The notes: generated by a model from the letters alone, not told the origin. A stretch of 64,000 nt of DNA from Rhodococcus koreensis (GCF_900105905.1 NZ_FNSV01000008.1:1-64000), one strand, 5' to 3'; numbered from the stretch's first letter, positions 9,449-18,906 are shown. Program-made: numbers and translations.

Positions 9449-9633
9449 GATGACCGACTCCTTGTGGATAGTTTACTGCCGTACTGCACGAAGAGTCGCG
9501 CGGCGGCCAAGGTTCCCTGCGGCGGTCACGCAAGAATGGCTGATCCGAGCTCATCCGGATCTGAACAGGTGACCTCGGTGAGGAGGCGCCGGGGATTTGC
9601 TCTGTGTCCGTACCGGGACAACGTCTGCTGGTG

Positions 9634-10851
9634 TCAGTCCCAGACGTGCCCGGGTTTTGCAGCCCGGAGGCCGGATATCGCCTGAATTATCAAGAGGCCG
9701 AGCAAGATCATCAGTACCGGACCCCAACTGTCGGTCATGTCCCGTAATAGACCGAGCAAGACCGGTCCCGCGGCAGCAACGAGATATCCGACGGCTTGTG
9801 CCATCGCTGATACAGCTGCTGTTTCGGCGGGATGCGTCGTGCGCAGGCTGAACAGCGTCAGCGCGGTGACAAGGGTCAAGCCCCCGCCTGCGCCGACAAG
9901 AGCCGCCCACACCGCGGCGAGAGTCGGCAGCGTGAGTATTCCGATGATGCCGATAGCCATGACGGCGGTGGCAACGACGACAATCGCTCGTTGGCCTGGA
10001 CCGCGTAGAAGCAGGCTGGCACCGAACACCGTCGCGATCAGGCTTGCGCCCTGAAGGTATGACTGATGCAGGCTCGCATGAAGCGCGGTGATGCCGTGCT
10101 CCTGCTCGATCGTGGGGAGCCACGTGATCAGCACATAGAACACCGTCGCTTGCATGCTCATGAAGACTGCAAGGTGCCAGGCCAGTGGGCGACGCCACGG
10201 CCGGCGTCGGGCTCCGGTGCGGCGCTGCGCTGCTAGTGGTTTCCTCGGTGGGACGTGTTCGGTGCCAAAGACGCGGAGCCCCCAGAAGATGCACCCTCCG
10301 ATCGCAAAAAGGACGGAGGACGCCAGCGCGAGCCGCCAGAGGTCGCTGCTGATGCCGATGATTACGGCTACGGCTGCGGTGGCGAGTGCCGCCGCACCGC
10401 CCTGGACCGCGGAGTACGTCGCAGTAACGGGGCCGACGCGGTTAGCGAAGTCTCGCTTGATAAGGGCGGGCGCCACCACATTCAGCACGCCGATGCCGGC
10501 GCCCAGCAAGCCCGTTCCTACCCAGATCCAGATAGGTCCTGGAAGGGAGCGGAGCGCGATCCCGGCCGCTACTACCGCCAGGCTCATCAGCACTGTCCGG
10601 TTGATCCCGAAGACTCGGGAAATGGCAGGTGCCAGCGGCGAGAGTACTGCGTAGCACAACAGCGGGATGACGACGAGACCCGAAGACAACGCAGCGGACC
10701 AGTTCAGTTCGTTGATGATGCTCGGAAGGGTGGGGCCGACTCCTGCGGTGGAGGTGCGCATATTGACGGCGATGAGGACGATGCCGAAGAGGGCGGTGCC
10801 CGTCCCGGTTGCAGCTGCGACAGATGGAGCAGTCGTTTGAGTTTTCGTCAC
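9634..10851 (-). CDS. MFS transporter, CynX/NimT-like
   Basis: Twelve-helix major facilitator protein of 405 residues. The opening segment ALFGIVLIAVNMRTSTAGVG followed by LPSIINEL is characteristic of the cyanate/2-nitroimidazole transporter (CynX/NimT) group. A basic cytoplasmic loop (RRTGARRRPWRRPL) separates the two six-helix halves. Start GTG 10851 has GGAGG just upstream. It lies 185 bp upstream of nitrilase 1 on the same strand, so uptake or export of the nitrile or its product is a reasonable guess. A TATAAT box and a dyad lie immediately upstream. Confidence 0.85.
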   Translation of the reverse strand: MTKTQTTAPSVAAATGTGTALFGIVLIAVNMRTSTAGVGPTLPSIINELNWSAALSSGLVVIPLLCYAVLSPLAPAISRVFGINRTVLMSLAVVAAGIALRSLPGPIWIWVGTGLLGAGIGVLNVVAPALIKRDFANRVGPVTATYSAVQGGAAALATAAVAVIIGISSDLWRLALASSVLFAIGGCIFWGLRVFGTEHVPPRKPLAAQRRTGARRRPWRRPLAWHLAVFMSMQATVFYVLITWLPTIEQEHGITALHASLHQSYLQGASLIATVFGASLLLRGPGQRAIVVVATAVMAIGIIGILTLPTLAAVWAALVGAGGGLTLVTALTLFSLRTTHPAETAAVSAMAQAVGYLVAAAGPVLLGLLRDMTDSWGPVLMILLGLLIIQAISGLRAAKPGHVWD

Positions 10852-10866
10852 GCAATCACCCTCCTA

Positions 10867-10892
10867 AATTTTCACTATCAGTGGAAATTATA
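10867..10892 (-). promoter_or_regulatory. Promoter -10 box and operator-like dyad of the MFS-nitrilase 1 unit
   Basis: On the minus strand a consensus TATAAT occupies 10892-10887. It overlaps a dyad at 10867-10889 with 9-bp arms (AATTTTCAC and GTGGAAATT, one mismatch) around TATCA. The dyad ends 16 bp before the GTG start. A repressor bound here would block transcription; the XRE-cupin protein is a candidate. Confidence 0.5.
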
Positions 10893-11333
10893 CATCGGTA
10901 ATGAAGTTGTGAGTTGTGATAATGACCGCATCACGAGATCGTGTGGCTGGGGTTGCGGCGTATCGGGCTCTGAGGTGAATCGCATTCGCAGCCGTGTGGG
11001 GTAGTGCTCGTGCATAACGACAGCCGAACTGTGGTGGACTCGACTCGGCTCGGCTCGCCTCGGCCGGCAAGTCTGCCGCGGCGGCATTTCGGTCGAGGGT
11101 GCCGTTCATGGGCGAGGCTCGCCGATATCGTGATCGCGACGTGCCGTTCAGGCGGGGTGCGTGCGCCTCACTAGGCTGGGTCGGGCAGAGAAGAGCCTTC
11201 ATGTGTGAGGTGATCTTGGTGCGCCGCACTTCGTTTCACGCCCCATGGACGTCTGGCACCTCCCCGTTCGGCTAGTTCGGGTTGATCGTTTGGCTAGTAT
11301 CTATTTCACCGGCATTGGAATTATTATGTCGGG
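10893..11333. other. Intergenic region between divergent transporter and LuxR-type regulator
   Basis: About 440 bp with no convincing reading frame on either strand. It must contain the promoter of the regulator-hydratase operon starting at 11334; TAGTATCTATT near 11297 is a possible AT-rich -10 region. No known element is recognised. Confidence 0.35.
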
Positions 11334-12641
11334 GTGATAATCGCTGAGGGTGGAGCCGGGCCACAGATTGAGGCCTGGACGGAGATGCGGAAGGTGATGT
11401 CCGGGTCCCTGCCGGATATCGCGACCCGGTTCTCCCGCTACCTGTCCCGGCTGTGCCCGCATCACGCACTGATAATTTTTACTCGCGAATGCGCTGGTCG
11501 TCCCCGCAAGGTCGCTGGCACGCCGGAGATTGTCGGACGGGTGACTATCGACGAACTGGACGTCATCAAGCAGACGTTGGCGTTCGGTGGTGTCTTCGAC
11601 GGCACTGCCGAACTCGCCGGCACCAGTCGTCGAATCCTGGCGGTGCGTGACCAGGTCGACACGTTACTGGTTCTCGTCCCGAAACTTTCCCCACCAGACG
11701 GGGTGACTCTTGCCGAGATCGCCGCGATCTTCGGGATTGTCGCAACCTCGATTCGGCAACAGGTCGTGCAGGCCAGCCCCGATTATCTCGCGGAGTCGCG
11801 TGCGGCGTCGAGTGAGCGTGCCCGCACGATCGCAGAATTGACGGAACTTCATGAGGCGACACTGTCGTCGATCCTAGGAACCCTACGATCGAACGACCTT
11901 GATGACAGGCGATCACGCATCACCGCGAGCGAAACTGCCGTAGCCGCGTTGATCGCACTGCAATCTGCCGGAGCGGCGAACCGTGCACTGTCCGAAGAAG
12001 CGGTAACAACAGCCTTCGCTCGCCTTCAAGGGGAGTTGCGCCCGCTCCTACGCCACCGCGACGTTGATGTCGACTACGTAGAGCCCCCCGCGGACGGGCG
12101 GCCGCTCCCAGGTGAAATCGCGCACGCAGCACGAGCAATGGTACGGACGGTCGTCCTTGCATTCGGTGCACAACCGACGCTCCCTCGACTGCGGATCGCG
12201 TGGGACTGTGACGGCAGCAACGTCTTGATAGAGGTACGCGACCAAGGACCGGGTGCCATCGATCGAAACGGCCTCATGCGCCAACTCTGCGGGCGCCTGC
12301 ATACGCTCGGCGGCCGGGTCGACATCGAGTCCATCTCGGGTTGGGGCAGTCGCGTGTCACTGGCCATCCCATTAGACCTACCTGCCGCCCGACCGGACGA
12401 GCATCTCCTCTCGACCCTGAATCCGCGCGAACTCGAAGTTCTCAGCCATCTCGCGGTGGGCAAGCGGAACCGCGCCATAGCCGACGCACTCGGAATCAGC
12501 GAGAGCACCATCAAATTCCACGTCGCAAGCCTGCTCAAGAAACTGGATGTCGCCAACCGCGGCGAGGCCGGGGTAATCGGCATACGAGCCGGACTTGTGC
12601 CAGAGCGGGACACATTTACTACCACTAGGAGCCAACAATGA
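11334..12641 (+). CDS. LuxR-type regulator with a histidine-kinase-like ATPase module
   Basis: Protein of 435 residues. The C-terminal 65 residues are a LuxR/NarL helix-turn-helix (LNPRELEVLSHLAVGKRN, then ADALGISESTIKFHVASLL). The middle (about 165-350) looks like a degenerate dimerisation and HATPase core: ELTELHEATLSSILGTLR resembles the HisKA_3 helix, VLIEVRDQGPG the N/G1 box, and GGRVDIESISGWGSRVSLAIP the G2 end. The N-terminal 150 residues could be a GAF-like sensor. No receiver domain separates the parts. The GTG start at 11334 is assumed. It overlaps the next gene by ATGA and precedes an aconitase-family gene, its likely target. Confidence 0.78.
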   Translation: MIIAEGGAGPQIEAWTEMRKVMSGSLPDIATRFSRYLSRLCPHHALIIFTRECAGRPRKVAGTPEIVGRVTIDELDVIKQTLAFGGVFDGTAELAGTSRRILAVRDQVDTLLVLVPKLSPPDGVTLAEIAAIFGIVATSIRQQVVQASPDYLAESRAASSERARTIAELTELHEATLSSILGTLRSNDLDDRRSRITASETAVAALIALQSAGAANRALSEEAVTTAFARLQGELRPLLRHRDVDVDYVEPPADGRPLPGEIAHAARAMVRTVVLAFGAQPTLPRLRIAWDCDGSNVLIEVRDQGPGAIDRNGLMRQLCGRLHTLGGRVDIESISGWGSRVSLAIPLDLPAARPDEHLLSTLNPRELEVLSHLAVGKRNRAIADALGISESTIKFHVASLLKKLDVANRGEAGVIGIRAGLVPERDTFTTTRSQQ

Positions 12642-12916
12642 CGGAAAGAGACGAACACGAACTGATGACCTTCGCTGCGCAGTGGGCGCCCTTCGGAGGG
12701 CCACCCGCTGAGGAGGTCCTCGTGAGCTTCGGTATGACGATGCCACGGTTCGAGTTCCGGCTCTGTGAAGCACTCTCGCGTCGTCAGAACAGATCTCACC
12801 CAGCGTTCCGGGCGTTGAACGGACGTTCCCGCACACCCCGCGCCCTGGACTCGACGCGTGGCCGTGCAGTCCCAGGCCGGGCCCCGTACGAAGCAAGGAC
12901 TCCGCAAAGTGCCTGA
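12638..12916 (+). CDS. Small protein with WAPFGGPP motif, paralog of 36714-37085
   Basis: A 92-residue protein of unknown function. The ATG overlaps the stop of the LuxR-type gene (ATGA) and has AGGAG six bases upstream, so it is very probably translated. Residues 12-45 (FAAQWAPFGGPPAEEVLVSF, then GMTMPRFEFRLCEAL) match the core of the protein at 36714-37085 (WAPYGGAPSDVVFQSFG). The pattern resembles short actinobacterial DUF3263-like helix-turn-helix proteins, but I cannot name the family with certainty. The arginine-rich C-terminus overlaps the hydratase start by 8 bp. Confidence 0.7.
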   Translation: MTERDEHELMTFAAQWAPFGGPPAEEVLVSFGMTMPRFEFRLCEALSRRQNRSHPAFRALNGRSRTPRALDSTRGRAVPGRAPYEARTPQSA

Positions 12917-14852
12917 GAACCTCACGTACAAAATTCTCCGCGACCATCTCGTGGCAGGCGATCTGGTACCCGGCACCGACATCACGGTCCGCCCAGATCA
13001 AATTCTGCTCGAGGATGCGACCGGAACCATGGCGGGTATGCAGTTCGAAGAGCTCGATATCGACTCTATCCAGGTACCGCTCGCAGTGATGTATGTCGAC
13101 CACAATGTCTTGCAGATCGACGACAAGAACATGCAAGACCATCGATACCTGCGCACCTTCTGCGAACGGTACGGCCTCCGATACTCGCCAGCCGGACACG
13201 GAATCTCGCACTACATCCATCTGGAGCGTTTCGTACGCCCGGGAGAGCTGCTGCTCGGCGCAGACTCACATACCTCAACCGCAGGTGCCGCCGGAATGTT
13301 CGCAACCGGCGCGGGCGGTCTCGAGGTCGCCGTAGCCATGGGCGGATACGGATTCGAATTTCCATGTCCACGCGTCATTGGTGTGGAACTGACCGGTCAG
13401 CTTCGACATGCCGTCGAGCCGAAAGACGTCGTGCTCGAGATACTGCGACGCTACGGAGTCCGGGGCGGCCGAGGAGCGGTGTTCGAGTTCTATGGCGACT
13501 CCGTAGTCGACCTGACGATGTCCGGACGGGCAACGATTGCAAACATGATCATCGAGACCGGCGCGACTACAGCCATATTCCCCTCCGACACGCAGACCCG
13601 GGAATGGCTGATTCAACAACAACGTGAGAATGACTTCCGACCGCTGACCGCTGACCCCAACGCACCCTACGACGAGTCGATTCGAATCGACCTATCCGAT
13701 CTCGTCCCGCTGGTTGCCGCACCGCACTCACCGGGCAACGTTCTTCCGGTCGCCGAACTCCCGGATACACCGATCTCCCAGGTGTGCGTCGGGTCATCGG
13801 TCAACAGCTCCTACGACGACCTCGCCACCGTCGCGGCCGCGCTGCACACACAGACGGTGCATCCCCGGGTTCAGATGACCGTCACTCCGGGCTCCCGCCA
13901 GGTGCTCCGGACGATCGTCGAGTCCGGCGTCTATCAAGATCTCATGCAAGCCGGCGCCCGTATGCTGGAACCTGTCTGCGGACCGTGTGTGGGCATCGGC
14001 CAAGCCCCGCTTCAAGGTGCGGCATCCTTGCGAACTTTCAACCGGAACTTCCCAGGACGCAGCGGCACTGCAGAAGACCAGGTCTATCTGTGTAGCCCGT
14101 CAACAGCCGCGGCAAGCGCCCTTACCGGCCGAATCACGGATCCCTCGACTCGGCCGGCGATCGAACGCCGTCCCGCTGCGGCACCCCACACCGAGATTCA
14201 CGATGCACTCATCACCATCCCCCTTCCGGTGGAAGCGCGTGCTTCCGTTGTTGTCGAACGAGGCACCAATCTGGTTTCTCCGGCACTTCCTGAACCGGTC
14301 TCGGATAGTTTCCACAGTCGCGTCCTGATCGCCGTCGGTGACGACATATCCACTGGGGATATGGCCCCGGACGGAGCGATTGCAATGTCGGTGTGGTCGA
14401 ACATCGCGCTCTGCGCACAGTTCATGTTCAATCGTCTCGATCCCGGCTTCCACGACAGGGCGAAGAACTGGCACGGCGGGATAATCGTGGGTGGAGACAA
14501 CTACGGGCAAGGGTCTTCTCGCGAGCACGCGGCGCTCATCCCCATGCACCTCGGAGTACGCCTGGTCGCCGCGAAGAGCTATGCCCGGATCCACCGACGC
14601 AATCTGATCGCAGTCGGCATCGCGCCACTCATCCTCCCCGCCGGTGCTCCGCCCTCCACCGTCGGGGAAGAGTGGACGGTCACAGGTCTCCGCGACGCGC
14701 TTGTCGGTGGTGCGTCCGAAGTGGTGGTCGATGTATCCGGGCGTTCGGCTCCGCTTGCCCTCCAACTCGACTTCACCCCTGGGGAACGCGACATCTTGGC
14801 GGCAGGCGGTCTGCTCGCCCACATCCGTCAAGGAGGTCGGGTGCCGGTGTAG
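12909..14852 (+). CDS. Aconitase-family hydratase/isomerase, fused large and small domains
   Basis: [4Fe-4S] dehydratase of 647 residues, the size of single-chain aconitases of the LeuC-LeuD fusion type. Visible are GADSHTSTAGAAGMFATGAGG, the cluster cysteines in QVCVGSS (about residue 291) and CGPCVG (about 355-360), and the swivel-domain signature GDNYGQGSSREHAA (about 528). GTG 12909 has AAGGA nine bases upstream and is preferred to 12858. The position outside central metabolism, behind a dedicated regulator and in a cluster with amidohydrolases, argues for a catabolic substrate such as maleate, citraconate or a methylated malate rather than citrate. The exact substrate is unknown. Confidence 0.85.
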   Translation: MPENLTYKILRDHLVAGDLVPGTDITVRPDQILLEDATGTMAGMQFEELDIDSIQVPLAVMYVDHNVLQIDDKNMQDHRYLRTFCERYGLRYSPAGHGISHYIHLERFVRPGELLLGADSHTSTAGAAGMFATGAGGLEVAVAMGGYGFEFPCPRVIGVELTGQLRHAVEPKDVVLEILRRYGVRGGRGAVFEFYGDSVVDLTMSGRATIANMIIETGATTAIFPSDTQTREWLIQQQRENDFRPLTADPNAPYDESIRIDLSDLVPLVAAPHSPGNVLPVAELPDTPISQVCVGSSVNSSYDDLATVAAALHTQTVHPRVQMTVTPGSRQVLRTIVESGVYQDLMQAGARMLEPVCGPCVGIGQAPLQGAASLRTFNRNFPGRSGTAEDQVYLCSPSTAAASALTGRITDPSTRPAIERRPAAAPHTEIHDALITIPLPVEARASVVVERGTNLVSPALPEPVSDSFHSRVLIAVGDDISTGDMAPDGAIAMSVWSNIALCAQFMFNRLDPGFHDRAKNWHGGIIVGGDNYGQGSSREHAALIPMHLGVRLVAAKSYARIHRRNLIAVGIAPLILPAGAPPSTVGEEWTVTGLRDALVGGASEVVVDVSGRSAPLALQLDFTPGERDILAAGGLLAHIRQGGRVPV

Positions 14853-14924
14853 GAAATATCAACGCGCGCACACGGACTACCGGCACTGACCGCGCCCGCA
14901 CGTACGACGACGTGCTGCTTCGGC

Positions 14925-15015
14925 AAGGGCGGTTCGCTCCAGCGCCGGTGGTCCAATCATTCGACGAGCACTGGGACGCCGATCGTGGTGTTGTGGGACA
15001 TCACTGTTCTGCGAT
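14925..15015 (-). pseudogene. XdhC remnant inside intergenic region 14853-15344
   Basis: Translation of the minus strand gives TVMSHNTTIGVPVLVE, a stop, then LDHRRWSEPP. This aligns with IVLTHDPKIDVPVLVECLDHGRWSDPP of the intact XdhC at 16030-17034. About 30 residues are recognisable, with an in-frame stop replacing the cysteine. It marks an earlier duplicate of the xdhC-marR segment that has decayed. The rest of the 490-bp gap has no convincing gene. Confidence 0.75.
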
Positions 15016-15344
15016 TCTCCGGCAGTGTTCGTCTCAGTCACACGTGGATGGGCGGGACTCCGTGGCGGCATAACTCCGTGGTACCGGGATCCCCGCGCCC
15101 CTCTCGCTCACCATTGATCTGCCATCTGCGGGGAGCGGACTTGGCGGGCCGGCGGGTGCGCGTAGCCGCCGGCCCGACGACAGTCAGGAGTGGCGGGTCT
15201 CGTCCATGCGGTCTCCGGAAACGAAGGTTTCGATTACAGGGGCTTCGACAATGCCGAACACCATACGGTGCATAGATCGGTTCTGAGGGACTGCGGGCGG
15301 TAGAACGAGTTCAACTGCGATCGCCCTGTGCAACAGCAACGGTG

Positions 15345-15809
15345 TCACTCAGCGGTCAGGCTCTCCCAGACATCGGCCCGTTCGTTGAGATGCTGACGGC
15401 TCGCAACCGGGTCCAGACTCTCGCGAAGTAGGTCATCGAGTTGTCGCGCCTTCAGGTCTACCTCCGCCAAGAGGTCGATGCCGGTATCGGTCAGATACAA
15501 AAGTCGTTTGCGGCCGTCCTCCGGTGGCTGGACACGAAGGATCAGTTCTCGCGTCTCGAGTCTCTTGACCACACCGGCCATGGTCGAGCGGTCTAGGGCC
15601 GCGGCTTTTGCCAACGATCCCTGTTCGACGCCGGGGTGCAGTCTGATCGCGAGCATGACAGCGAACTGGGGTCCGGTGAGGTCCGGCCCGACATACCGCA
15701 GCCAGGCTGACGAATATGCTTGTTGGAGGCGACGAATGACGTATCCGGGCATCGCGAGGAACTCGGCGGGAGTGGGTAGTTGCGCACTGTCCCGTCCGCG
15801 TTGAATCAC
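15345..15809 (-). CDS. MarR-family regulator, copy 1
   Basis: Winged-helix MarR protein of 154 residues. The helix-turn-helix and wing are seen in EQGSLAKAAALDRSTMAGVV and RLETRELILRVQPPEDGRKR. It is about 80% identical by eye to the MarR protein at 26614-27108, including the beginning IQRGRDSAQLPTP and the end WESLT-E. It lies 221 bp after xdhC on the same strand. The two MarR proteins are the best candidates for binding the 18-bp dyad found before five units of this cluster. The ligand would be a pathway aromatic. Confidence 0.88.
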   Translation of the reverse strand: MIQRGRDSAQLPTPAEFLAMPGYVIRRLQQAYSSAWLRYVGPDLTGPQFAVMLAIRLHPGVEQGSLAKAAALDRSTMAGVVKRLETRELILRVQPPEDGRKRLLYLTDTGIDLLAEVDLKARQLDDLLRESLDPVASRQHLNERADVWESLTAE

Positions 15810-16029
15810 GACGTTGCCTGCTTCATCTCGGCCGACTGCACGGGTGCCCTCGATTCTGATTGTTTGCTCTGATCACTCGCCGTTGCGCGTGGACTAACCG
15901 GAGTTGTCCGCCTCGAGCCTTCCCTGGAACGGGGTTGGTTGGGGCGTGAGCTGCGTTCGCTAGGTCGCGCATTTCGAACCCAATTTTGAACCTTCCTGGA
16001 CGACGGAGGAGAGTTACACGGCGCAGACT

Positions 16030-17034
16030 TTAGAGGTTGTTCTGATCGACGTAAGTAGCTGTGGAGTAAGCATTTCTGCGAGAGGAAATGATCTCTGCCG
16101 CTATTGCGACCGCTGTCTCGGCGGGACCTTGGTTGCCAATTGCGAATCCGATCGGGCTATGGAGCGATTCCAACTGGGACGTCGTGATGCCAGCGTTACG
16201 CAAATCGCGACGTCGGTTGGCGTCCGCAGTCGCCGAACCCAAGGCCCCGACGTAGGCGGGCGGGTCGCTCCAGCGCCCGTGGTCCAAGCACTCCACGAGC
16301 ACTGGGACATCTATTTTGGGGTCGTGGGTAAGCACGATGAAGACGGACCTGGAATCGAAGCCGCCCCCAGCGCGCTCCCGTGCGACCCAATCCGAGGGCC
16401 ACTCGCACATCACTTCGTCGACATCAGGAAAGCGGGCGCGGGTGGTGAACACCGGCCGCGCGTCACAAACGGTGACGCGGAATCCTAATCGATTCCCCAA
16501 TCGCCCAGTCTCGGCGGCAAAGTCAGTGGAACCAATGATTACCATCCGAGGACGAGGATCGAATCGATGCACGAACGCGCCGCTTTTGGTGAGACCGGTC
16601 TGTTGACCCTCATCGGTGATGATCCGGTGACGCACCTGGCCGTCTTCGGAAAGGACACTTTCTGACACGATCGGGCGCTCCGCGTGGATCGCCCGATGCA
16701 GCACGTCGACAAATGTCCTCGATCGGACGTCGACGAGTTCCACCAGGACTGACAACGAGCCACCACACGTGAGTCCAGGAGCAATGAGATCGCCCTCGGG
16801 GCCGTAGTTCTCGATGCGAGCGGCACCGCCGGCAAGAACCTCCAAAGCGGTCTCGTACAAAGCGCCTTCCACGCAGCCGCCGGAGATGCTGCCAACGACA
16901 GAGTGATCTTCGTGTACAGCGAGCATCGCACCGGGCTTGCGAGGGGACGATCCACGTGTCGCGACCACGGTAGCGACTGCCACTACACGGCCCGCACTCA
17001 ATTCGCGGTGAATGTCATCGAGTAGCGCATTCAT
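16030..17034 (-). CDS. xdhC: XdhC/CoxI-family molybdenum-cofactor insertion protein
   Basis: XdhC-type proteins bind and help sulfurate Moco and deliver it to xanthine-dehydrogenase-family enzymes. The 334-residue protein has the N-terminal domain (TRGSSPRKPGAMLAV, GSISGGCVEGALYE with the conserved Cys, LTCGGSLSVLVE) and the C-terminal Rossmann domain (MVIIGSTDFAAE, then LTHDPKIDVPVL and AYVGALGS). Its client is most likely the molybdenum hydroxylase at 22427-26260. The CGG motif suits cofactor binding. The start ATG at 17034 is assumed. Confidence 0.9.
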   Translation of the reverse strand: MNALLDDIHRELSAGRVVAVATVVATRGSSPRKPGAMLAVHEDHSVVGSISGGCVEGALYETALEVLAGGAARIENYGPEGDLIAPGLTCGGSLSVLVELVDVRSRTFVDVLHRAIHAERPIVSESVLSEDGQVRHRIITDEGQQTGLTKSGAFVHRFDPRPRMVIIGSTDFAAETGRLGNRLGFRVTVCDARPVFTTRARFPDVDEVMCEWPSDWVARERAGGGFDSRSVFIVLTHDPKIDVPVLVECLDHGRWSDPPAYVGALGSATADANRRRDLRNAGITTSQLESLHSPIGFAIGNQGPAETAVAIAAEIISSRRNAYSTATYVDQNNL

Positions 17035-17253
17035 ATGCTCAGTTCACCATTTTCGGAGTTCATAGCGACGGCGGCAGCGGCCAACCGGCGAGGACCTTCC
17101 GCTTCGACGCAGCGGTCCTTCTGATCGACGCCAGCTGGTAGTCGGTCGAAGACCCATGCAGCGGAAGCCTGCGAATATATATCACAGTATGGCAACCGAT
17201 GGTTCTCGTTCTCAACAGGTCTCGGTCGGTGAGCACGGACTACGTTCGGTGAT

Positions 17254-17345
17254 GTGCTCAGGCCGGTCGCCCGCGGAGGCAGACGGCAGGGCGACCGACC
17301 TGAGCACGTGAGGCTGCCGGCATGAACCACTACCACCGGCAGCCT
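17254..17345 (-). terminator. Two tandem hairpins downstream of the MHS transporter
   Basis: Hairpin 1 (17311-17320 with 17336-17345) has a perfect 10-bp stem AGGCTGCCGG. Hairpin 2 (17254-17272 with 17289-17307) has a 19-bp stem with one mismatch and a 16-nt loop. Both lie just beyond the transporter stop on the minus strand and fill most of the 316-bp gap before xdhC, so xdhC-marR probably has its own promoter. Confidence 0.75.
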
Positions 17346-17350
17346 GGTCA

Positions 17351-18718
17351 TTACGCGCCGGAGGACGAGGGTATCGGTGTGCCCGTCGCGGACGGCTTCG
17401 GTGCAGTCGTGATGGCGTCTGGCGTTTCGCGTAGTGCGAGTGCTGCGAGCATGCCGATGGCACTGCTGACGGCCATGTAGATGGCGATCGGAACCCAGCT
17501 GCCCGTTGCCTGCAACAGCGCCGTCGCCACCAATGGGGCCACCGCCGAGCTCGCGATGCCGCCGAGCGTGTAGCCGAGACCGACACCGGAAAAGCGCAGG
17601 TTCGCAGGGAACACCTGCGTGAAATACGCGGCGAGAACCCCGTAATTGGCCACGTAGGGGATGCACAGAATGAGGAAGCCCAAGAACATCAGGAATGGCT
17701 GACCCGTGTTGACCAGTGCGAACCACGCGAACGGTGCGACGATGAGACCCGCGGCGCCCACAGCGGCAATCTTGCGCCGCTCGATCCGATCACCCAGTCG
17801 ACCGGCGAGAGGGATGCCGATGATCATCAAGATGGTCATGATGAGGACCTGGACGAGCATCGCCGAACGGGAGATCCCGATCGTCTGCGGGCCGTAGGCC
17901 AGGGAGAAAACGCCCGCGGTATAGAACGCGACACCCGATGGAAGCATGCACAGGGCCATGAGCACCACCTTGCCGCCGTGCATCCTCAACAGCTGCACGA
18001 TGGGGAACCGCTCGACGGCGCCTTCGTCGGTGACCTTCGCGAAAGCGGGTGATTCATCGAGTTGGAGGCGGATGAACAGTCCGACGACAACCAGGATCGC
18101 ACTCGCGATGAACGGGATACGCCATCCCCACGACATGAAGTCTTCATCGGGCAGCTGGACGACAGCGAGGAAGACCAGATTGGCCAGCAGCATGCCCCAA
18201 GACGAGCCCGTATTGACGATGCCGCCCATGAAGCCGCGCTTCTTCTCGTCGGCGTGTTCGACAGTCATCAGGACCGCCCCTGCATATTCACCACCGACAG
18301 AGATGCCCTGAACGACGCGACAAACGGTGAGCATGATCGGTGCCCAGATCCCGACAGCCTCGTAGGTGGGCATCACGCCGATCAACGTGGTGGCACCGCC
18401 CATCATCAGCAGACTGGTGACCAGCACCTTCTTGCGGCCGACACGGTCGCCGAAGTGACCGAAGATGGCTCCGCCGAGCGGGCGCGCCACGTAGGCCAGG
18501 CCGAAGGTGGCTAGGGAAAGCAGCGTGCCGACCAGTGGGTCTTCGCTGGGGAAGAAGACATGACCGAAAACCAGTGACGCGGCCAGTCCGTAGATGAAGA
18601 ATTCGTAGTACTCGATGGTGGTACCGATGAGTCCGGACATCACCACCCGCCGCATCTGGGAGCCACCTTTCGGTGGTGGGTTCGGGACGTCGTTCTCTCG
18701 GTCGATGTGAGTGCTCAT
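17351..18718 (-). CDS. MFS transporter, metabolite:H+ symporter (MHS) family
   Basis: Twelve-helix proton symporter of 455 residues in the ShiA/ProP/KgtP group, which imports small organic acids and zwitterions. Motifs are TTIEYYEFFIYGLAASLVFG at helix 1, the loop 2-3 signature GAIFGHFGDRVGRKKVLV, and QGISVGGEYAGA in helix 4. The ATG at 18718 has GAGAG upstream; a much longer frame extends to 18970 but its leading part is low-complexity and overlaps the regulatory dyad. It probably imports the substrate or an acid intermediate of the catabolic cluster and appears to be under the shared 18-bp dyad. Confidence 0.9.
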   Translation of the reverse strand: MSTHIDRENDVPNPPPKGGSQMRRVVMSGLIGTTIEYYEFFIYGLAASLVFGHVFFPSEDPLVGTLLSLATFGLAYVARPLGGAIFGHFGDRVGRKKVLVTSLLMMGGATTLIGVMPTYEAVGIWAPIMLTVCRVVQGISVGGEYAGAVLMTVEHADEKKRGFMGGIVNTGSSWGMLLANLVFLAVVQLPDEDFMSWGWRIPFIASAILVVVGLFIRLQLDESPAFAKVTDEGAVERFPIVQLLRMHGGKVVLMALCMLPSGVAFYTAGVFSLAYGPQTIGISRSAMLVQVLIMTILMIIGIPLAGRLGDRIERRKIAAVGAAGLIVAPFAWFALVNTGQPFLMFLGFLILCIPYVANYGVLAAYFTQVFPANLRFSGVGLGYTLGGIASSAVAPLVATALLQATGSWVPIAIYMAVSSAIGMLAALALRETPDAITTAPKPSATGTPIPSSSGA

Positions 18719-18888
18719 CGATGCCTCTCTCGGTGGCGGGGTGTCGTTCGGCAGTTCGTGCGGTCTGGTGTTCTGGACAGCCGGAGTTCGACTGCTTTGC
18801 TCAGATGTGGCGTGGGGTTGTTCCGGCGCTGACGGGGTGGGCCGCCTATGCCGGCGTTGACGGTGCTGCTCCGGAGAAGCGACCCAAC

Positions 18889-18906
18889 TAGGTTGAGTAC
18901 GGACTA
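18889..18906. promoter_or_regulatory. Candidate regulon operator E, upstream of the MHS transporter
   Basis: TAGGTTGAGTACGGACTA, an imperfect dyad (TAGGTTG against TAGTCCG). It matches 14 of 16 fixed positions of the pattern TRRTTTGWAYACNNACYA derived from the other sites. It is about 170 bp upstream of the transporter start. The rest of 18719-19307 has no convincing gene. Confidence 0.5.

Noticed and set aside
9461-9490. Sixth regulon dyad before nitrilase 1 (TAGTTTACTGCCGTACTG)
   Set aside because: Left half fits but only about 10 of 16 fixed positions match, and the unit's own promoter lies upstream of the transporter.
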